Source: Vibrio sagamiensis NBRC 104589
GTDB taxonomy: Bacteria; Pseudomonadota; Gammaproteobacteria; Enterobacterales; Vibrionaceae
Length of the DNA: 64,000 nucleotides
Reading direction: 5' to 3'
Assembly: GCF_007990935.1 (NCBI RefSeq)
Contig: NZ_BJXJ01000014.1
Span: forward strand, 46,001 to 110,000
The translations under genes were made by a program, and so were the position numbers. Under the pieces are notes generated by a model that did not search any database, was not told the DNA's origin, and worked only from the letters and a program-made list of their open reading frames with translations. Below are positions 10,690-19,508 of the stretch, piece by piece; the stretch's first letter is position 1, and every line of letters begins with the position of its first letter.

Positions 10690-11829
10690 TTATTCTTGAA
10701 TGACGACAAGGTCATCACGATGAATCACTTCTGAACCGTAGTCATGGCCCAAAATAGTAATAATATCTTTACTGTGTTTACCCGCAATGCTGGCAAGGTC
10801 GATACTGGAATAAGCGCTAATACCACGGGCGACTAATTGTCCAGCGAGATTGGTTACTCGTGCCACTTCTCCGCGAGAGAAATCGCCTCTCACTTGCAAC
10901 ACTCCTTTTGCCAGTAGACTACTGCCCTTGCCAACCACCGCTTTAACCGCACCCTCATCGATAACAATATCGCCCGCTGCTGCAGGGCCTGCCAAAATCC
11001 AACGTTTACGGTTTTCTAACGCTTCTTCACAGGGTAAGAATCGCGTACCTTGTGGTTCAGTACTCAAAGAATCGAAAATAACGTTCGGGGCACTGCCTGC
11101 GGCGATGATAACTTCAATACCAGCACGACGAGCGATGTCTGCGGCTTGCAGCTTAGTCGCCATCCCGCCAGTTCCTAACGTTGTTCCACTGCCACCCGCG
11201 ATTTTGCGTAACGTGTCATCAATGGTTTTGACTTCTTTGATCAATTCAGCGTTAGGGTCTTTACGTGGGTCAGCGGTAAAAAGGCCTTTTTGGTCCGTTA
11301 ACAGCAGTAACTTATTCGCCCCACATAAGATTCCAACTAATGCGGATAAATTATCATTGTCACCGACTTTAATCTCTGTTGTCGCCACCGCATCGTTTTC
11401 ATTGACGATTGGAATGATATCGTTTTCAACCAGTGCATTAATGGTGTCTCGAGCATTGAGAAAGCGCTCACGATCGTCAAGGTCAGCTCGGGTCAGCAGC
11501 ATTTGACCGATTTTGATGCCATAGATATCAAACAGCGACTCCCATGTTTGAATCAAGCGACTCTGCCCAACAGCCGCCAACAATTGCTTGCTCGCCATGG
11601 CATTGGGCAATGCGGGGTAACCAAGGTGTTCTCGGCCTGCAGCAATGGCACCTGAGGAAACCATTACCACTCGATGACCTTGTTTTTTTAGCTCTGCACA
11701 TTGGCGGGCTAACTCGACCATATGTGCTCGATCTAACGCCAACGTGCCACCGGTAAGCACACTTGTACCCAATTTCACAACCACAGTCTGTGATTGCGCA
11801 ATGCTTGAATTCTGTTGATTCATTGTCAT
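10690..11829 (-). CDS. proB: Glutamate 5-kinase
   Basis: ATP-dependent kinase that starts proline synthesis by making gamma-glutamyl phosphate. An amino-acid-kinase domain ([13 protein letters not shown] at the N-terminus, NENDAVAT in the middle) is followed by a C-terminal PUA domain (about residues 275-365). The frame is open 16 codons further upstream, but those residues are not family-like. I place the start at the ATG giving MTMNQQ (379 residues); a second ATG two codons later is equally possible. Activity is normally feedback-inhibited by proline. Confidence 0.95.
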   Translation of the reverse strand: MTMNQQNSSIAQSQTVVVKLGTSVLTGGTLALDRAHMVELARQCAELKKQGHRVVMVSSGAIAAGREHLGYPALPNAMASKQLLAAVGQSRLIQTWESLFDIYGIKIGQMLLTRADLDDRERFLNARDTINALVENDIIPIVNENDAVATTEIKVGDNDNLSALVGILCGANKLLLLTDQKGLFTADPRKDPNAELIKEVKTIDDTLRKIAGGSGTTLGTGGMATKLQAADIARRAGIEVIIAAGSAPNVIFDSLSTEPQGTRFLPCEEALENRKRWILAGPAAAGDIVIDEGAVKAVVGKGSSLLAKGVLQVRGDFSRGEVARVTNLAGQLVARGISAYSSIDLASIAGKHSKDIITILGHDYGSEVIHRDDLVVIQE

Positions 11830-11900
11830 GGTGTCTTCTGATATGAAAAACAAATAATAGAATGGATGTTTTATCAATCAAATGAAGATTTAACAAGCAT

Positions 11901-11926
11901 AAAAGGTACGAAAAACGTACCTTTTT
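11901..11926 (-). terminator. Intrinsic terminator downstream of crl
   Basis: AAAAGGTACG and CGTACCTTTTT pair around a short A-rich loop. It lies between crl and proB, so it ends the crl transcript and insulates proBA. Confidence 0.8.
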
Positions 11927-11955
11927 GTATCTAGGATTAAATCTGATGATGCTCG

Positions 11956-12345
11956 CTAAGCAAATTCAAACGACTCTGTATGATAATCGACTTGGAGTTT
12001 AAAGTGCTTTTCAAGCGTATCGACCAGTTTTTGATGGAAGGTACTTTGCGTTACATACACTTCCTTGACGACATTCTCGGGTAGTGGTTCAGATACCCAA
12101 ATTCCCTCTTTATTGTATTTGCCGATATGATATTTGGCAGTAAAGCCACTCTCAGAGGCTTCAAGATCCATCCACCACCCCCAGAACTCTCGTTTTTCGG
12201 GTGATTTTTTATCATCAACACAAACCGATAAACAATCGAAGTAATAATGACCTTCTTGCGACTGAGGCTCACGTAAGTAAGGCCCCACCGCTTTCAATTT
12301 AGATATGAGACGAAAATGAGTCGGTCCTTGATTTGTCGCAGGCAT
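11956..12345 (-). CDS. crl: Sigma factor-binding protein Crl
   Basis: Crl binds the stationary-phase sigma factor RpoS and favours its assembly with RNA polymerase. The N-terminal [20 protein letters not shown] and the [14 protein letters not shown] segment are hallmarks of the family. I choose the ATG giving MPATNQ because a GGAG ribosome site lies 8 bases before it. This gives 129 residues; an ATG four codons upstream lacks such a site. It is a single-gene unit with its own terminator. Confidence 0.93.
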   Translation of the reverse strand: MPATNQGPTHFRLISKLKAVGPYLREPQSQEGHYYFDCLSVCVDDKKSPEKREFWGWWMDLEASESGFTAKYHIGKYNKEGIWVSEPLPENVVKEVYVTQSTFHQKLVDTLEKHFKLQVDYHTESFEFA

Positions 12346-12619
12346 AAGAATCTCCATTTCTATAGCAAGTCTAATTCTTTACAAAAGTATTGGTTGTTTT
12401 TGTTCTAAAGTAATTCAAGGGTGTGGGAATGGCTCATCGCTTATGGTAATGAGTCTCAGTGTATGAGTGCTATCGAGGTGAAATAACAGTACATAAGTTT
12501 ACTATGCAGGATTAAATTCACTCACATAACATCAATATATTGGTTCAGTGAGATGGTGCTAAGCACACTTGCGCACTTCCACATACCCACTGTAAGTCTT
12601 GACTAGATTAAACCGTTTG

Positions 12620-13867
12620 TCATCTTAATAATTCATCTTCCAACCATTTTATAGCCAAATCTAGGGATTGCTCATAACCTTTTGTAATTGTTTTAGAGCA
12701 AATTTTCTTCGCTTGACCATACTGGCTAAAGAGCGCCACTAATTTGTTATCACTCAATGGTGAAACAGGATCTCCTTCTAAACTCAGCGCTAAAATAGGT
12801 ACTTTTGTCTTACGACTAGAGAGAAACCCTTGCACTTTTAAAGACCAAGCCATCATTTGCCCGGCTAAGCTACGAATATCAACAGGGCTCTTATTTAAGC
12901 GAGAGGCTAGTAAGTCCAGGTACATCTTAGGCATGTTTTGTAGTTTTTTCGGAGAGGAAAAAATATCGTGAATTGGGGCACCAAGAGCCACACATGCTTT
13001 GAGCTTATCTTGTTCAAGAAATGAAAGACGAATCATCGCATTACCACCAAAACGGAAGCCAAGCAGCCCAACTTTGTGATGATCAACCCATGGCAAACTG
13101 AACAATTCTTTTAATACTGCTTGGTGTAAGCAACTAGAATCCTCAGTCAGAGCCCAATGACGACTGTGTCCAACAGAGGGCATATCTATCGTTAACATTG
13201 CAATATCTTTAGGTGCAAGATGATTACGAAACAAACGCCACATATCCGTTTGTAAGCTATCCAATCCGCCACTAACCATCACAACAGGTAGTTGTTTGTC
13301 AGTACGAGGCAAATGTAAATTAACGAGAATCTTATGCTTTTCAAAGGGTACTTCAATTTGTTTAATTGTGTACCGAGTCTTTTTTGCTCCTTCTGTGTAC
13401 GCTTTGTTCGCAAGCAATTGCGCTTGACGAGCAAGATTGTCATCTTTAAGGTGAGGATAACCAGCAATACTAAAACATAGAGATGCATTAAAGAGCTCAT
13501 CAGCCGCCTGTTCCTCCTCCATTTCATACGCTCTACGTTGATGTTCCATACCCAGCTTGGTCCATTCAAAGGCCCAATTACCACTGTGGTAACCCATAAC
13601 AGTATCTAACCAATTATCTTGAGTACGAGAGTGCTGCGAAGAGGAAATTTTCGATAATACACTATCCATTTCAATTGGACATAAACCTTGCCATACCCAT
13701 TGAAGACGCCTTAAATGGCGATACCAAGCTCCTTTTTGATACTCACCTCTTTCATCTAAAATTTTCCGGCTCGTTGGCATGTACTGAGTCAGTGCTGAAG
13801 TCTCTTTCGCCTGTTTGTATTTAACAAACAAGGTTTCGGAAAGGTTTTCGCTGATATCTTCTGACAT
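12620..13867 (-). CDS. frsA: Esterase FrsA (fermentation-respiration switch protein)
   Basis: An alpha/beta-hydrolase-fold protein of the YafA/FrsA family, known in enterics and Vibrio as a partner of the glucose-specific EIIA component; its enzymatic role is debated. I take the start at MSEDISENLS, preceded by GGAG, giving 415 residues. The core contains a VVMVSGGLDSLQTDMW segment and the FGGNAMIRL region at the nucleophile-elbow position. That elbow reads GFRFGGNA, without the usual serine of a lipase GxSxG motif, which is in line with doubts about a classic esterase role. The crl-frsA-gpt neighbourhood is conserved in Vibrio. Confidence 0.9.
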   Translation of the reverse strand: MSEDISENLSETLFVKYKQAKETSALTQYMPTSRKILDERGEYQKGAWYRHLRRLQWVWQGLCPIEMDSVLSKISSSQHSRTQDNWLDTVMGYHSGNWAFEWTKLGMEHQRRAYEMEEEQAADELFNASLCFSIAGYPHLKDDNLARQAQLLANKAYTEGAKKTRYTIKQIEVPFEKHKILVNLHLPRTDKQLPVVMVSGGLDSLQTDMWRLFRNHLAPKDIAMLTIDMPSVGHSRHWALTEDSSCLHQAVLKELFSLPWVDHHKVGLLGFRFGGNAMIRLSFLEQDKLKACVALGAPIHDIFSSPKKLQNMPKMYLDLLASRLNKSPVDIRSLAGQMMAWSLKVQGFLSSRKTKVPILALSLEGDPVSPLSDNKLVALFSQYGQAKKICSKTITKGYEQSLDLAIKWLEDELLR

Positions 13868-13910
13868 AAAGAGGGCTCCAAGCAGATTGCAATAGCGGTA
13901 ATAATAATAA

Positions 13911-13937
13911 AAAAAATACCCCGATAACGGGGTATTT
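13911..13937 (-). terminator. Intrinsic terminator downstream of gpt
   Basis: AAATACCCCG and CGGGGTATTT form a 10-base stem; on the minus strand a T-run follows. It separates gpt from frsA. Confidence 0.85.
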
Positions 13938-13958
13938 CTCAAGATTTTTTATGCGAAC

Positions 13959-14423
13959 TTATTTTCGTTTACGATTTACTGGTTCTACATATTGAATCGA
14001 CATATCCCAAGGTTGCTCAATCCATGTTTCTTGAGCAATATCGACAACGTAGTCATCCAATAGTTCTTTTCCAGACGGTTTAGCACATACTGCAATAAGT
14101 TTAGCTTTCGGATACATTTCACGCAGTTTACGTGCAGTATCACCGCTATCAACTAAATCTTCAATGATCAAGAAACCTTCACCATCACCCTCGGGTGCTT
14201 TTAATACGCTCATATCACGTTGATGATCGTGGTCATAGCTTGAGATACAGATAGTATCAACATAGCGAATGCCAAGTTCACGTGCCAATATTGCTCCAGG
14301 GACTAGACCACCTCGGCTAACAGCCCAAATACCTTTCCATTGCTCAGCTGGCATTTGTTTTTCTGCTAATTCACGGCAATAAGTTTGCATCGCGTCCCAA
14401 GTGATAATGAATTTTTGACTCAT
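13959..14423 (-). CDS. gpt: Xanthine-guanine phosphoribosyltransferase
   Basis: Purine-salvage enzyme that transfers phosphoribose from PRPP to xanthine, guanine or hypoxanthine. It has 154 residues. The PRPP-binding loop is seen in [17 protein letters not shown] and the N-terminal [10 protein letters not shown] is typical of the family. A purine permease gene of the AzgA type lies just upstream on the same strand, separated by a terminator and about 280 bases. Uptake and salvage are therefore neighbours with separate transcripts. Confidence 0.95.
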   Translation of the reverse strand: MSQKFIITWDAMQTYCRELAEKQMPAEQWKGIWAVSRGGLVPGAILARELGIRYVDTICISSYDHDHQRDMSVLKAPEGDGEGFLIIEDLVDSGDTARKLREMYPKAKLIAVCAKPSGKELLDDYVVDIAQETWIEQPWDMSIQYVEPVNRKRK

Positions 14424-14662
14424 TTTAATAACCTAATAATTTCAAGTATTCACCTCCTCACACCAAAATGACCATGCAAATACGCACTGGACCATTTTGT
14501 TACTCATTGAGGAGACTGGAATTTAGAGCTGCTTAGCCAGCGATTGTACCGAAACTGCTGGTTGATATCAAAGTTCAAGCACTTTGCCTCTCACAGTTAC
14601 ATAGTCATCAAATAAAAGAAGCTAAATTGCTGGATAAATCACACAAATCCAAAAAACAAAAC

Positions 14663-14686
14663 CGATGTAAGCCTTCACTCACATCG
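14663..14686 (-). terminator. Intrinsic terminator downstream of the AzgA-type permease gene
   Basis: CGATGTAAG faces CTCACATCG with one mismatch, and on the minus strand a T-rich run follows. It starts about 15 bases after the permease stop. Confidence 0.65.
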
Positions 14687-14701
14687 ATTATTAATTTCAA
14701 A

Positions 14702-15991
14702 TTAACCAAAGATGTACTTAATAATAAAGATAACGGCCATTAGCCAAACACTTAGCGAAACATCACGCCCTTTACCACTTAACAGTTTAATCGCAGCATA
14801 AGCGATAAAGCCTAAAGAGATACCTTCTGCAATAGAGAAAGTCAGTGGCATGACCAAACAAGTGACGACCACTGGAGCCGCTTCAGTGAGATCACGCCAA
14901 TCGACAGAAACGAGGCCCGATAACATCAAAATAGCAACGTAGAATAATGCACCTGATGTCGCATAAGCTGGAATCATACCCGCAAGAGGAGAAAACAGTA
15001 GCGCCAGTAAGAAGAGAACGCCAACAACAACCGCAGTAAGACCCGTTCGACCACCAGCAGCCACACCAGAAACGCTTTCGATATAAGAAGTGGTGTTTGA
15101 CGTCCCTAGTACTGCACCGACAGAAGTTGCCGTTGAGTCCGCAAGAAGTGCTTTATTCAAACGAGGAATATTGCCTTTCTCATCCGTCAGGCCTGCTTTT
15201 TGTGAGACGCCAACCAACGTACCTGCAGTATCAAATAAATCGACGAATAAAAAAGCAAATACAACCGAAATCATACCCACTTCAAATAAGCCAGAAAAGT
15301 CTAACTGCATGAAAGTTGGAGCAATACTTGGTGGCATTGACATCACTCCAGCCCACTGTACGTCACCAAAAATAAGCGCCAGAATCGTAACCGCTAGGAT
15401 AGCAATCATAACCGCGCCTTTAACACCACGATGAACCAAAGCAATGGTCAAGAAAAAGCCTAGCGCAGCTAGTACAGATTGCAGTGAAGTAATATTACCC
15501 ATTGAAACTAGGGTCGCTGGGTTATCGACAACTATGCCCGCATTTTTAAGAGCAATAAAAGCAAGAAATAGGCCGATACCCGCGGTGATACCAGTACGTA
15601 AAGAAAGTGGAATCGAATTAATGATCCACTCACGAATTTTGAACACACTCAGAAAAATAAATAGGACACCAGAAACAAAAACAGCGGCTAATGCAACTTG
15701 CCATGTATAACCCATTCCCAATACAACCGAATAGGTAAAGAAAGCATTCAACCCCATACCCGGCGCTTGAGCAATTGGGTAATTAGCGACGAGCCCCATG
15801 ATAAAACAGCCGATGGCGGCAGCAAGACAGGTCGCAACAAAAACGGCACCGCGATCCATCCCCGCATCAGCAAGGATGGCTGGGTTTACAAAAATAATGT
15901 AAGCCATGGTTAGGAAGGTAGTAATACCTGCGATGATCTCAGTGCGCACATTGGTGCCATTTTCACTAAGTTTAAAAAGCCTTTCGAGCAT
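14702..15991 (-). CDS. AzgA-type (NCS2) purine permease
   Basis: Inner-membrane proton symporter for hypoxanthine, guanine or adenine, of the AzgA/GhxP/AdeP branch of the NCS2 superfamily. It has 429 residues and about 12 to 14 hydrophobic segments. GITTFLTMAYIIFVNP near the N-terminus, NYPIAQAPGMGLNAFF, and VFAFLFVDLFDTAGTL are signature segments. Exact substrate cannot be read from the sequence. A PurR-like operator lies about 25 bases upstream of the start, and gpt follows downstream; together they suggest purine-responsive uptake and salvage. Confidence 0.9.
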   Translation of the reverse strand: MLERLFKLSENGTNVRTEIIAGITTFLTMAYIIFVNPAILADAGMDRGAVFVATCLAAAIGCFIMGLVANYPIAQAPGMGLNAFFTYSVVLGMGYTWQVALAAVFVSGVLFIFLSVFKIREWIINSIPLSLRTGITAGIGLFLAFIALKNAGIVVDNPATLVSMGNITSLQSVLAALGFFLTIALVHRGVKGAVMIAILAVTILALIFGDVQWAGVMSMPPSIAPTFMQLDFSGLFEVGMISVVFAFLFVDLFDTAGTLVGVSQKAGLTDEKGNIPRLNKALLADSTATSVGAVLGTSNTTSYIESVSGVAAGGRTGLTAVVVGVLFLLALLFSPLAGMIPAYATSGALFYVAILMLSGLVSVDWRDLTEAAPVVVTCLVMPLTFSIAEGISLGFIAYAAIKLLSGKGRDVSLSVWLMAVIFIIKYIFG

Positions 15992-16014
15992 GTTCGAATC
16001 CTGTAAAAGGTAAA

Positions 16015-16030
16015 AATTAAACGGTTGCGT
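16015..16030 (-). promoter_or_regulatory. Putative PurR operator upstream of the purine permease gene
   Basis: On the minus strand the site reads ACGCAACCGTTTAATT, close to the PurR consensus ACGCAAACGTTTNCGT in its first 12 positions but weak in the last four. Position just before a purine permease gene strengthens the call. Confidence 0.45.
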
Positions 16031-16379
16031 AATCGATTGGCTGTAATTATAAAGTTATCAAATCACAAATTCCAGATAGAATTTCAATCTAAATTAGTTT
16101 TTTCCTCAAAAAGCTATAAAAAATAAAGACAACGAAAACGAAGAAAAAAAATAACATTAAATATCAGAAGCTTATTAAAAGAAAAACAAAAGAAACTTCG
16201 TATAAAAAATAAACGATGTTTTAAACTTTCAAACAAAAAGGTGTTTATTATGCCATCAGTGTCTGTACAAAAGAGAGCTTTGACAAACAACATCATCACT
16301 AGCCTTAAATGTCTAAAGAATAGCAATTTTATTGTTAATATTAATAAATAAGATTTAGAAGAAATTGAAAAAGAATGGA
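16031..16379. other. AT-rich intergenic region upstream of the permease gene
   Basis: A very AT-rich stretch with long A-runs on the plus strand. I see no convincing gene; a 70-codon minus-strand frame here looks like low-complexity chance. It probably contains the permease promoter, which I could not place. Confidence 0.5.
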
Positions 16380-16409
16380 TAAAAAAACGCCACTCAATAA
16401 CGAGTGGCG
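16380..16409 (-). terminator. Strong intrinsic terminator of the 28-residue peptide gene
   Basis: CGCCACTC and GAGTGGCG form a perfect 8-base stem with a 6-base loop. On the minus strand it is followed by a run of seven T. It lies 85 bases after the stop codon of the small peptide gene. Confidence 0.88.
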
Positions 16410-16457
16410 GTGAATTATTTCAGTCAACAACTGATAAAAATTCCAATTTATAGGGGG

Positions 16458-16490
16458 TGAACAAATTGTTCAGGTCACATGCATTGACCT
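16458..16490 (-). other. Two abutting perfect palindromes in the 3' UTR of the peptide gene
   Basis: TGAACAAATTGTTCA is a perfect palindrome about a central base and is directly joined to AGGTCACATGCATTGACCT, whose AGGTCA and TGACCT arms are perfect. Both lie between the stop codon of the small peptide gene and its terminator. They could be RNA hairpins or protein-binding sites; the sequence does not decide. Confidence 0.55.
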
Positions 16491-16493
16491 CAA

Positions 16494-16580
16494 TTAATAG
16501 CCAAAGCTTGTTGGGTAAGCAAAGTTACTGGTAAAAGTCGCATCGTAGCTCCAGAACATTGCACTTGGTAAACCTTTCAT
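16494..16580 (-). CDS. Unrecognised 28-residue aromatic-rich peptide
   Basis: I do not recognise this small gene. An ATG at 16580 opens 28 codons ending in TAA. The peptide begins MKGLPSAMFW and ends AYPTSFGY; eight of its residues are Phe, Trp or Tyr, and it is nearly uncharged. Support comes from a well-spaced AGGTGAT ribosome site, a good sigma-70 promoter about 130 bases upstream, and a strong terminator 85 bases downstream. It stands alone between the divergent pepD and the purine permease gene. It could be a membrane-associated peptide or a leader peptide whose transcript carries the function. Conservation across Vibrio would decide. Confidence 0.6.
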   Translation of the reverse strand: MKGLPSAMFWSYDATFTSNFAYPTSFGY

Positions 16581-16708
16581 AAACATCACCTTTAAATCAA
16601 TTCATTATGTTAATTGGGTTGATTTCTCGGTTCCTTGGAGGCGATAAACGGACTCATCCTTTGAGCATTTATTACTTTAATCTTTTCGTCATCATAAAGC
16701 GTGTTATC

Positions 16709-16736
16709 ACTATAACATTAGGAAATTTATTTACAA
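16709..16736 (-). promoter_or_regulatory. Sigma-70-type promoter for the 28-residue peptide gene
   Basis: On the minus strand TTGTAA and TATAGT are separated by 16 bases. The predicted RNA would have a 5' UTR of about 120 bases before the peptide ATG, long enough for a regulatory structure. Confidence 0.55.
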
Positions 16737-17060
16737 GATAAAGTGACCAAAATCACATAAAAACATCAAAAATTGGCTAATTAGGTCTTAAAGGATGTAA
16801 TAAAACCACAATATAAATATGCAACTGATCTTTTTAACACTTATCACTTACCCATAAAATCACCACTATTGACATTAATCTCATTTAGTCGACAATCACT
16901 TTTTAACAAAGCTACTCGCTTAGGACAACGACTACTCGCCAAGACCAACTAATGGTATGCTGGATGTCATCTAAAAGCGTAAAAATTCGCCATATTTAAT
17001 GCTGATATACTCATCATGATTGGGTATTGCATTTGGCAAAACATATAAAAGGAGTCTTCT
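16737..17060. other. Intergenic region upstream of pepD
   Basis: AT-rich spacer between two divergent units. Apart from the AAAGGAG ribosome site of pepD at its right end, I see no gene, repeat or recognisable operator. Confidence 0.5.
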
Positions 17061-18533
17061 GTGTCTGAATTCCACTCTGAGATCAGTGCTTTATCCCCAA
17101 CTCCCCTTTGGCAGTTTTTCGATAAAATCTGTTCAATCCCTCATCCTTCTAAGCATGAAGAAGCACTTGCTCAATACATTGTTAATTGGGCAACGGAACA
17201 AGGATTTGACGTTCGACGCGATCCAACTGGCAATGTATTTATTAAAAAGCCAGCAACACCTGGCATGGAAAACAAAAAAGGCGTAGTACTTCAAGCGCAC
17301 ATCGATATGGTGCCGCAAAAAAATGAAGACACGGATCACGACTTCACCAAAGACCCAATTCAACCTTATATCGATGGTGAGTGGGTAACAGCAAAAGGAA
17401 CCACATTAGGAGCCGACAACGGCATGGGTATGGCATCTTGTCTTGCAGTGCTGGCTTCTAATGACATCAAACACGGTCCAATTGAGGTCTTACTGACGAT
17501 AGATGAAGAAGCCGGTATGACAGGTGCATTTGGCCTGGAGCCAGGCTGGTTAGAAGGTGACATACTTCTGAATACTGACTCCGAACAAGAAGGCGAAGTC
17601 TACATGGGTTGTGCTGGCGGTGTAGACGGTCAAATGACATTCAATATCGCTCGTGATGCTATTCCTAGTGGCTTTGTAACACGTCAACTTACCCTAAAAG
17701 GTCTAAAAGGCGGTCACTCAGGGTGTGATATCCACACAGGCCGTGGAAACGCAAATAAACTGATTGGTCGTTTCTTAGCTGGACATGCCCAAGAATTAGA
17801 TCTGCGTCTCATCAAATTCAGTGGTGGCAGCCTACGTAATGCGATCCCACGTGAAGCATTTGTTACTATTGCCCTGCCACAAGAAAACCAAGCCAAATTA
17901 GCCGAGCTGTTCCAAAACTACACAGCCCTTTTAACTGCAGAACTTGGTAAAGTAGAAACCAACATCGTCACCTTCAACGAAGCAATGACTACCGATGCGA
18001 AGGCTTTTGCAGTAGCCGATCAACAACGCTTCATTGCCGCACTAAATGCTTGTCCAAATGGTGTAATACGCATGAGTGATGAAATAGAAGGTGTGGTTGA
18101 AACATCGCTCAATGTAGGTGTGATTACTACAGAAGAAAACAAAGTCACGGTCCTGTGTCTTGTTCGTTCATTGATTGATTCTGGCCGTAGCCAAGTAGAA
18201 AGCATGCTTCACTCTGTAGCAGAGCTGGCAGGCGCAAGTATTGAGTTCTCAGGTGCTTACCCTGGCTGGAAGCCTGATGCAAATTCAGAAATTATGGCGA
18301 TTTTCCGTGATATGTATGAGGGCATTTACGGCCATAAACCTAATATTATGGTCATTCATGCTGGCCTTGAGTGTGGTTTATTTAAAAAACCTTACCCAAA
18401 TATGGATATGGTCTCTTTTGGGCCAACCATTAAATTCCCTCATTCACCAGATGAAAAAGTGAAAATTGATACTGTTCAACTTTTCTGGGATCAAATGGTT
18501 GCTCTACTAGAAGCTATCCCTGAAAAAGCCTAA
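17061..18533 (+). CDS. pepD: Beta-alanyl/aminoacyl-histidine dipeptidase
   Basis: Cytoplasmic zinc peptidase of the M20 family that cleaves Xaa-His dipeptides such as carnosine. It has 490 residues, the PepD length. Metal-ligand segments are visible in order: LQAHIDMV, LGADNGMGMA, DEEAGMTG (catalytic glutamate) and LNTDSE, with LKGGHSGCDIHTGRGNA in the dimerisation region. Translation starts at a GTG, supported by AAAGGAG about 8 bases before it. It is a single-gene unit ending in a strong terminator. Confidence 0.95.
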   Translation: MSEFHSEISALSPTPLWQFFDKICSIPHPSKHEEALAQYIVNWATEQGFDVRRDPTGNVFIKKPATPGMENKKGVVLQAHIDMVPQKNEDTDHDFTKDPIQPYIDGEWVTAKGTTLGADNGMGMASCLAVLASNDIKHGPIEVLLTIDEEAGMTGAFGLEPGWLEGDILLNTDSEQEGEVYMGCAGGVDGQMTFNIARDAIPSGFVTRQLTLKGLKGGHSGCDIHTGRGNANKLIGRFLAGHAQELDLRLIKFSGGSLRNAIPREAFVTIALPQENQAKLAELFQNYTALLTAELGKVETNIVTFNEAMTTDAKAFAVADQQRFIAALNACPNGVIRMSDEIEGVVETSLNVGVITTEENKVTVLCLVRSLIDSGRSQVESMLHSVAELAGASIEFSGAYPGWKPDANSEIMAIFRDMYEGIYGHKPNIMVIHAGLECGLFKKPYPNMDMVSFGPTIKFPHSPDEKVKIDTVQLFWDQMVALLEAIPEKA

Positions 18534-18582
18534 TTAGCAAAATTGCCTAATGGCAAGAAAGCTAAAACGAACGCTAAAACAC

Positions 18583-18606
18583 AAGGGGCACTGTCTGTGC
18601 CCCTTT
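18583..18606. terminator. Bidirectional intrinsic terminator between pepD and the DUF3332 gene
   Basis: AAGGGGCAC and GTGCCCCTT pair perfectly around a TGTCT loop; T-rich sequence follows on the plus strand. It lies between two convergent genes. Confidence 0.85.
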
Positions 18607-18629
18607 CTTATTTGAGTAAACATTTATAC

Positions 18630-19163
18630 TCAGCTTTGGCTATAAGCCATTAACTCATCCATTGATGTTTGCGCAACCACTTCACCATCAATGTAGTAAG
18701 TCACAAACTCACCTTCACGTACGCCCATCAATGTCGCTTTATCGCCATTGTTGTAAGTGATGTCCATCATCACCGTGCTTTCATCAATCTGATGCATCTG
18801 ACCTTTTTCAATAAGGCGGTTATTAGTTATAGGTCCTATCGGAGCCGTCGTCAGAGATTTATCAAGTTTGTCGTTAATATCAAGGTAAGTCTCCATTTTA
18901 GTATCAAAGATATGAGGTTTACCATTGATTGGGTTTTTACCCGTCCAGAATTCAAGGGAATTAAACACGATATAGTCTGCGGCAATAGCGATACCATAAA
19001 TTGGAGCCATCAACATGTTAAGCCCACCACGAGCATAACGATTATCTACCGCTTTTAGGTTCACTTGCATAACATAACCTGTTACAGCATTACTACCAAC
19101 GCAGCCAGACAGTGCCATCGTTGCCGCACCCAACACGCCAATTTTAGCCATTACCTTATTCAT
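18630..19163 (-). CDS. DUF3332-type lipoprotein
   Basis: A 177-residue predicted lipoprotein of unknown function. The N-terminus is a signal peptide ending in the lipobox ALSGC, with the lipidated cysteine at residue 21. The mature part has a short hydrophobic stretch (LMAPIYGIAIAADYIVF) and a C-terminal domain rich in beta-like segments. The pattern matches the Vibrio DUF3332 family as I recall it. It converges with pepD and has its own promoter region to the right; no neighbour suggests a role. Confidence 0.7.
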   Translation of the reverse strand: MNKVMAKIGVLGAATMALSGCVGSNAVTGYVMQVNLKAVDNRYARGGLNMLMAPIYGIAIAADYIVFNSLEFWTGKNPINGKPHIFDTKMETYLDINDKLDKSLTTAPIGPITNNRLIEKGQMHQIDESTVMMDITYNNGDKATLMGVREGEFVTYYIDGEVVAQTSMDELMAYSQS

Positions 19164-19508
19164 TAAAACCTCTCATTTGCATAACCTAGGGTCAAAAATT
19201 AGGCGCATCTTACTCAATATAAACCAAAGTTAAAAGTCAAAATCTAAAAAATAAAAAACATTGTTTTTAATAAAAACCAGTAGCCATTCATGATATATAT
19301 GCATTCACCGTCAACACTGAGAAATTCTATTTATTTATTACAAAAACAACCCCACTCTTGCTACAAACCAGCCATCACTGGCCAAACCTTGACCAGTTCG
19401 ATAAAAAATATTGTTCGTCACAGTAAGAAGAATGATTAGTCCGATTGAATAGCTATTGCTACATTGTTGGTACTTAAATTGAACGATTTTATTTAACAGA
19501 GATGTGTT
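19164..19508. other. Intergenic region between divergent genes
   Basis: About 345 AT-rich bases between the lipoprotein gene and the AstE-like gene. It must hold both promoters; no clear operator, repeat or small gene was seen. Confidence 0.5.

Noticed and set aside
10850..11506. A 218-codon plus-strand open frame inside proB
   Set aside because: Exact antisense of a well-defined glutamate kinase; composition (Ser, Thr, Pro, Arg) is typical of antisense frames.
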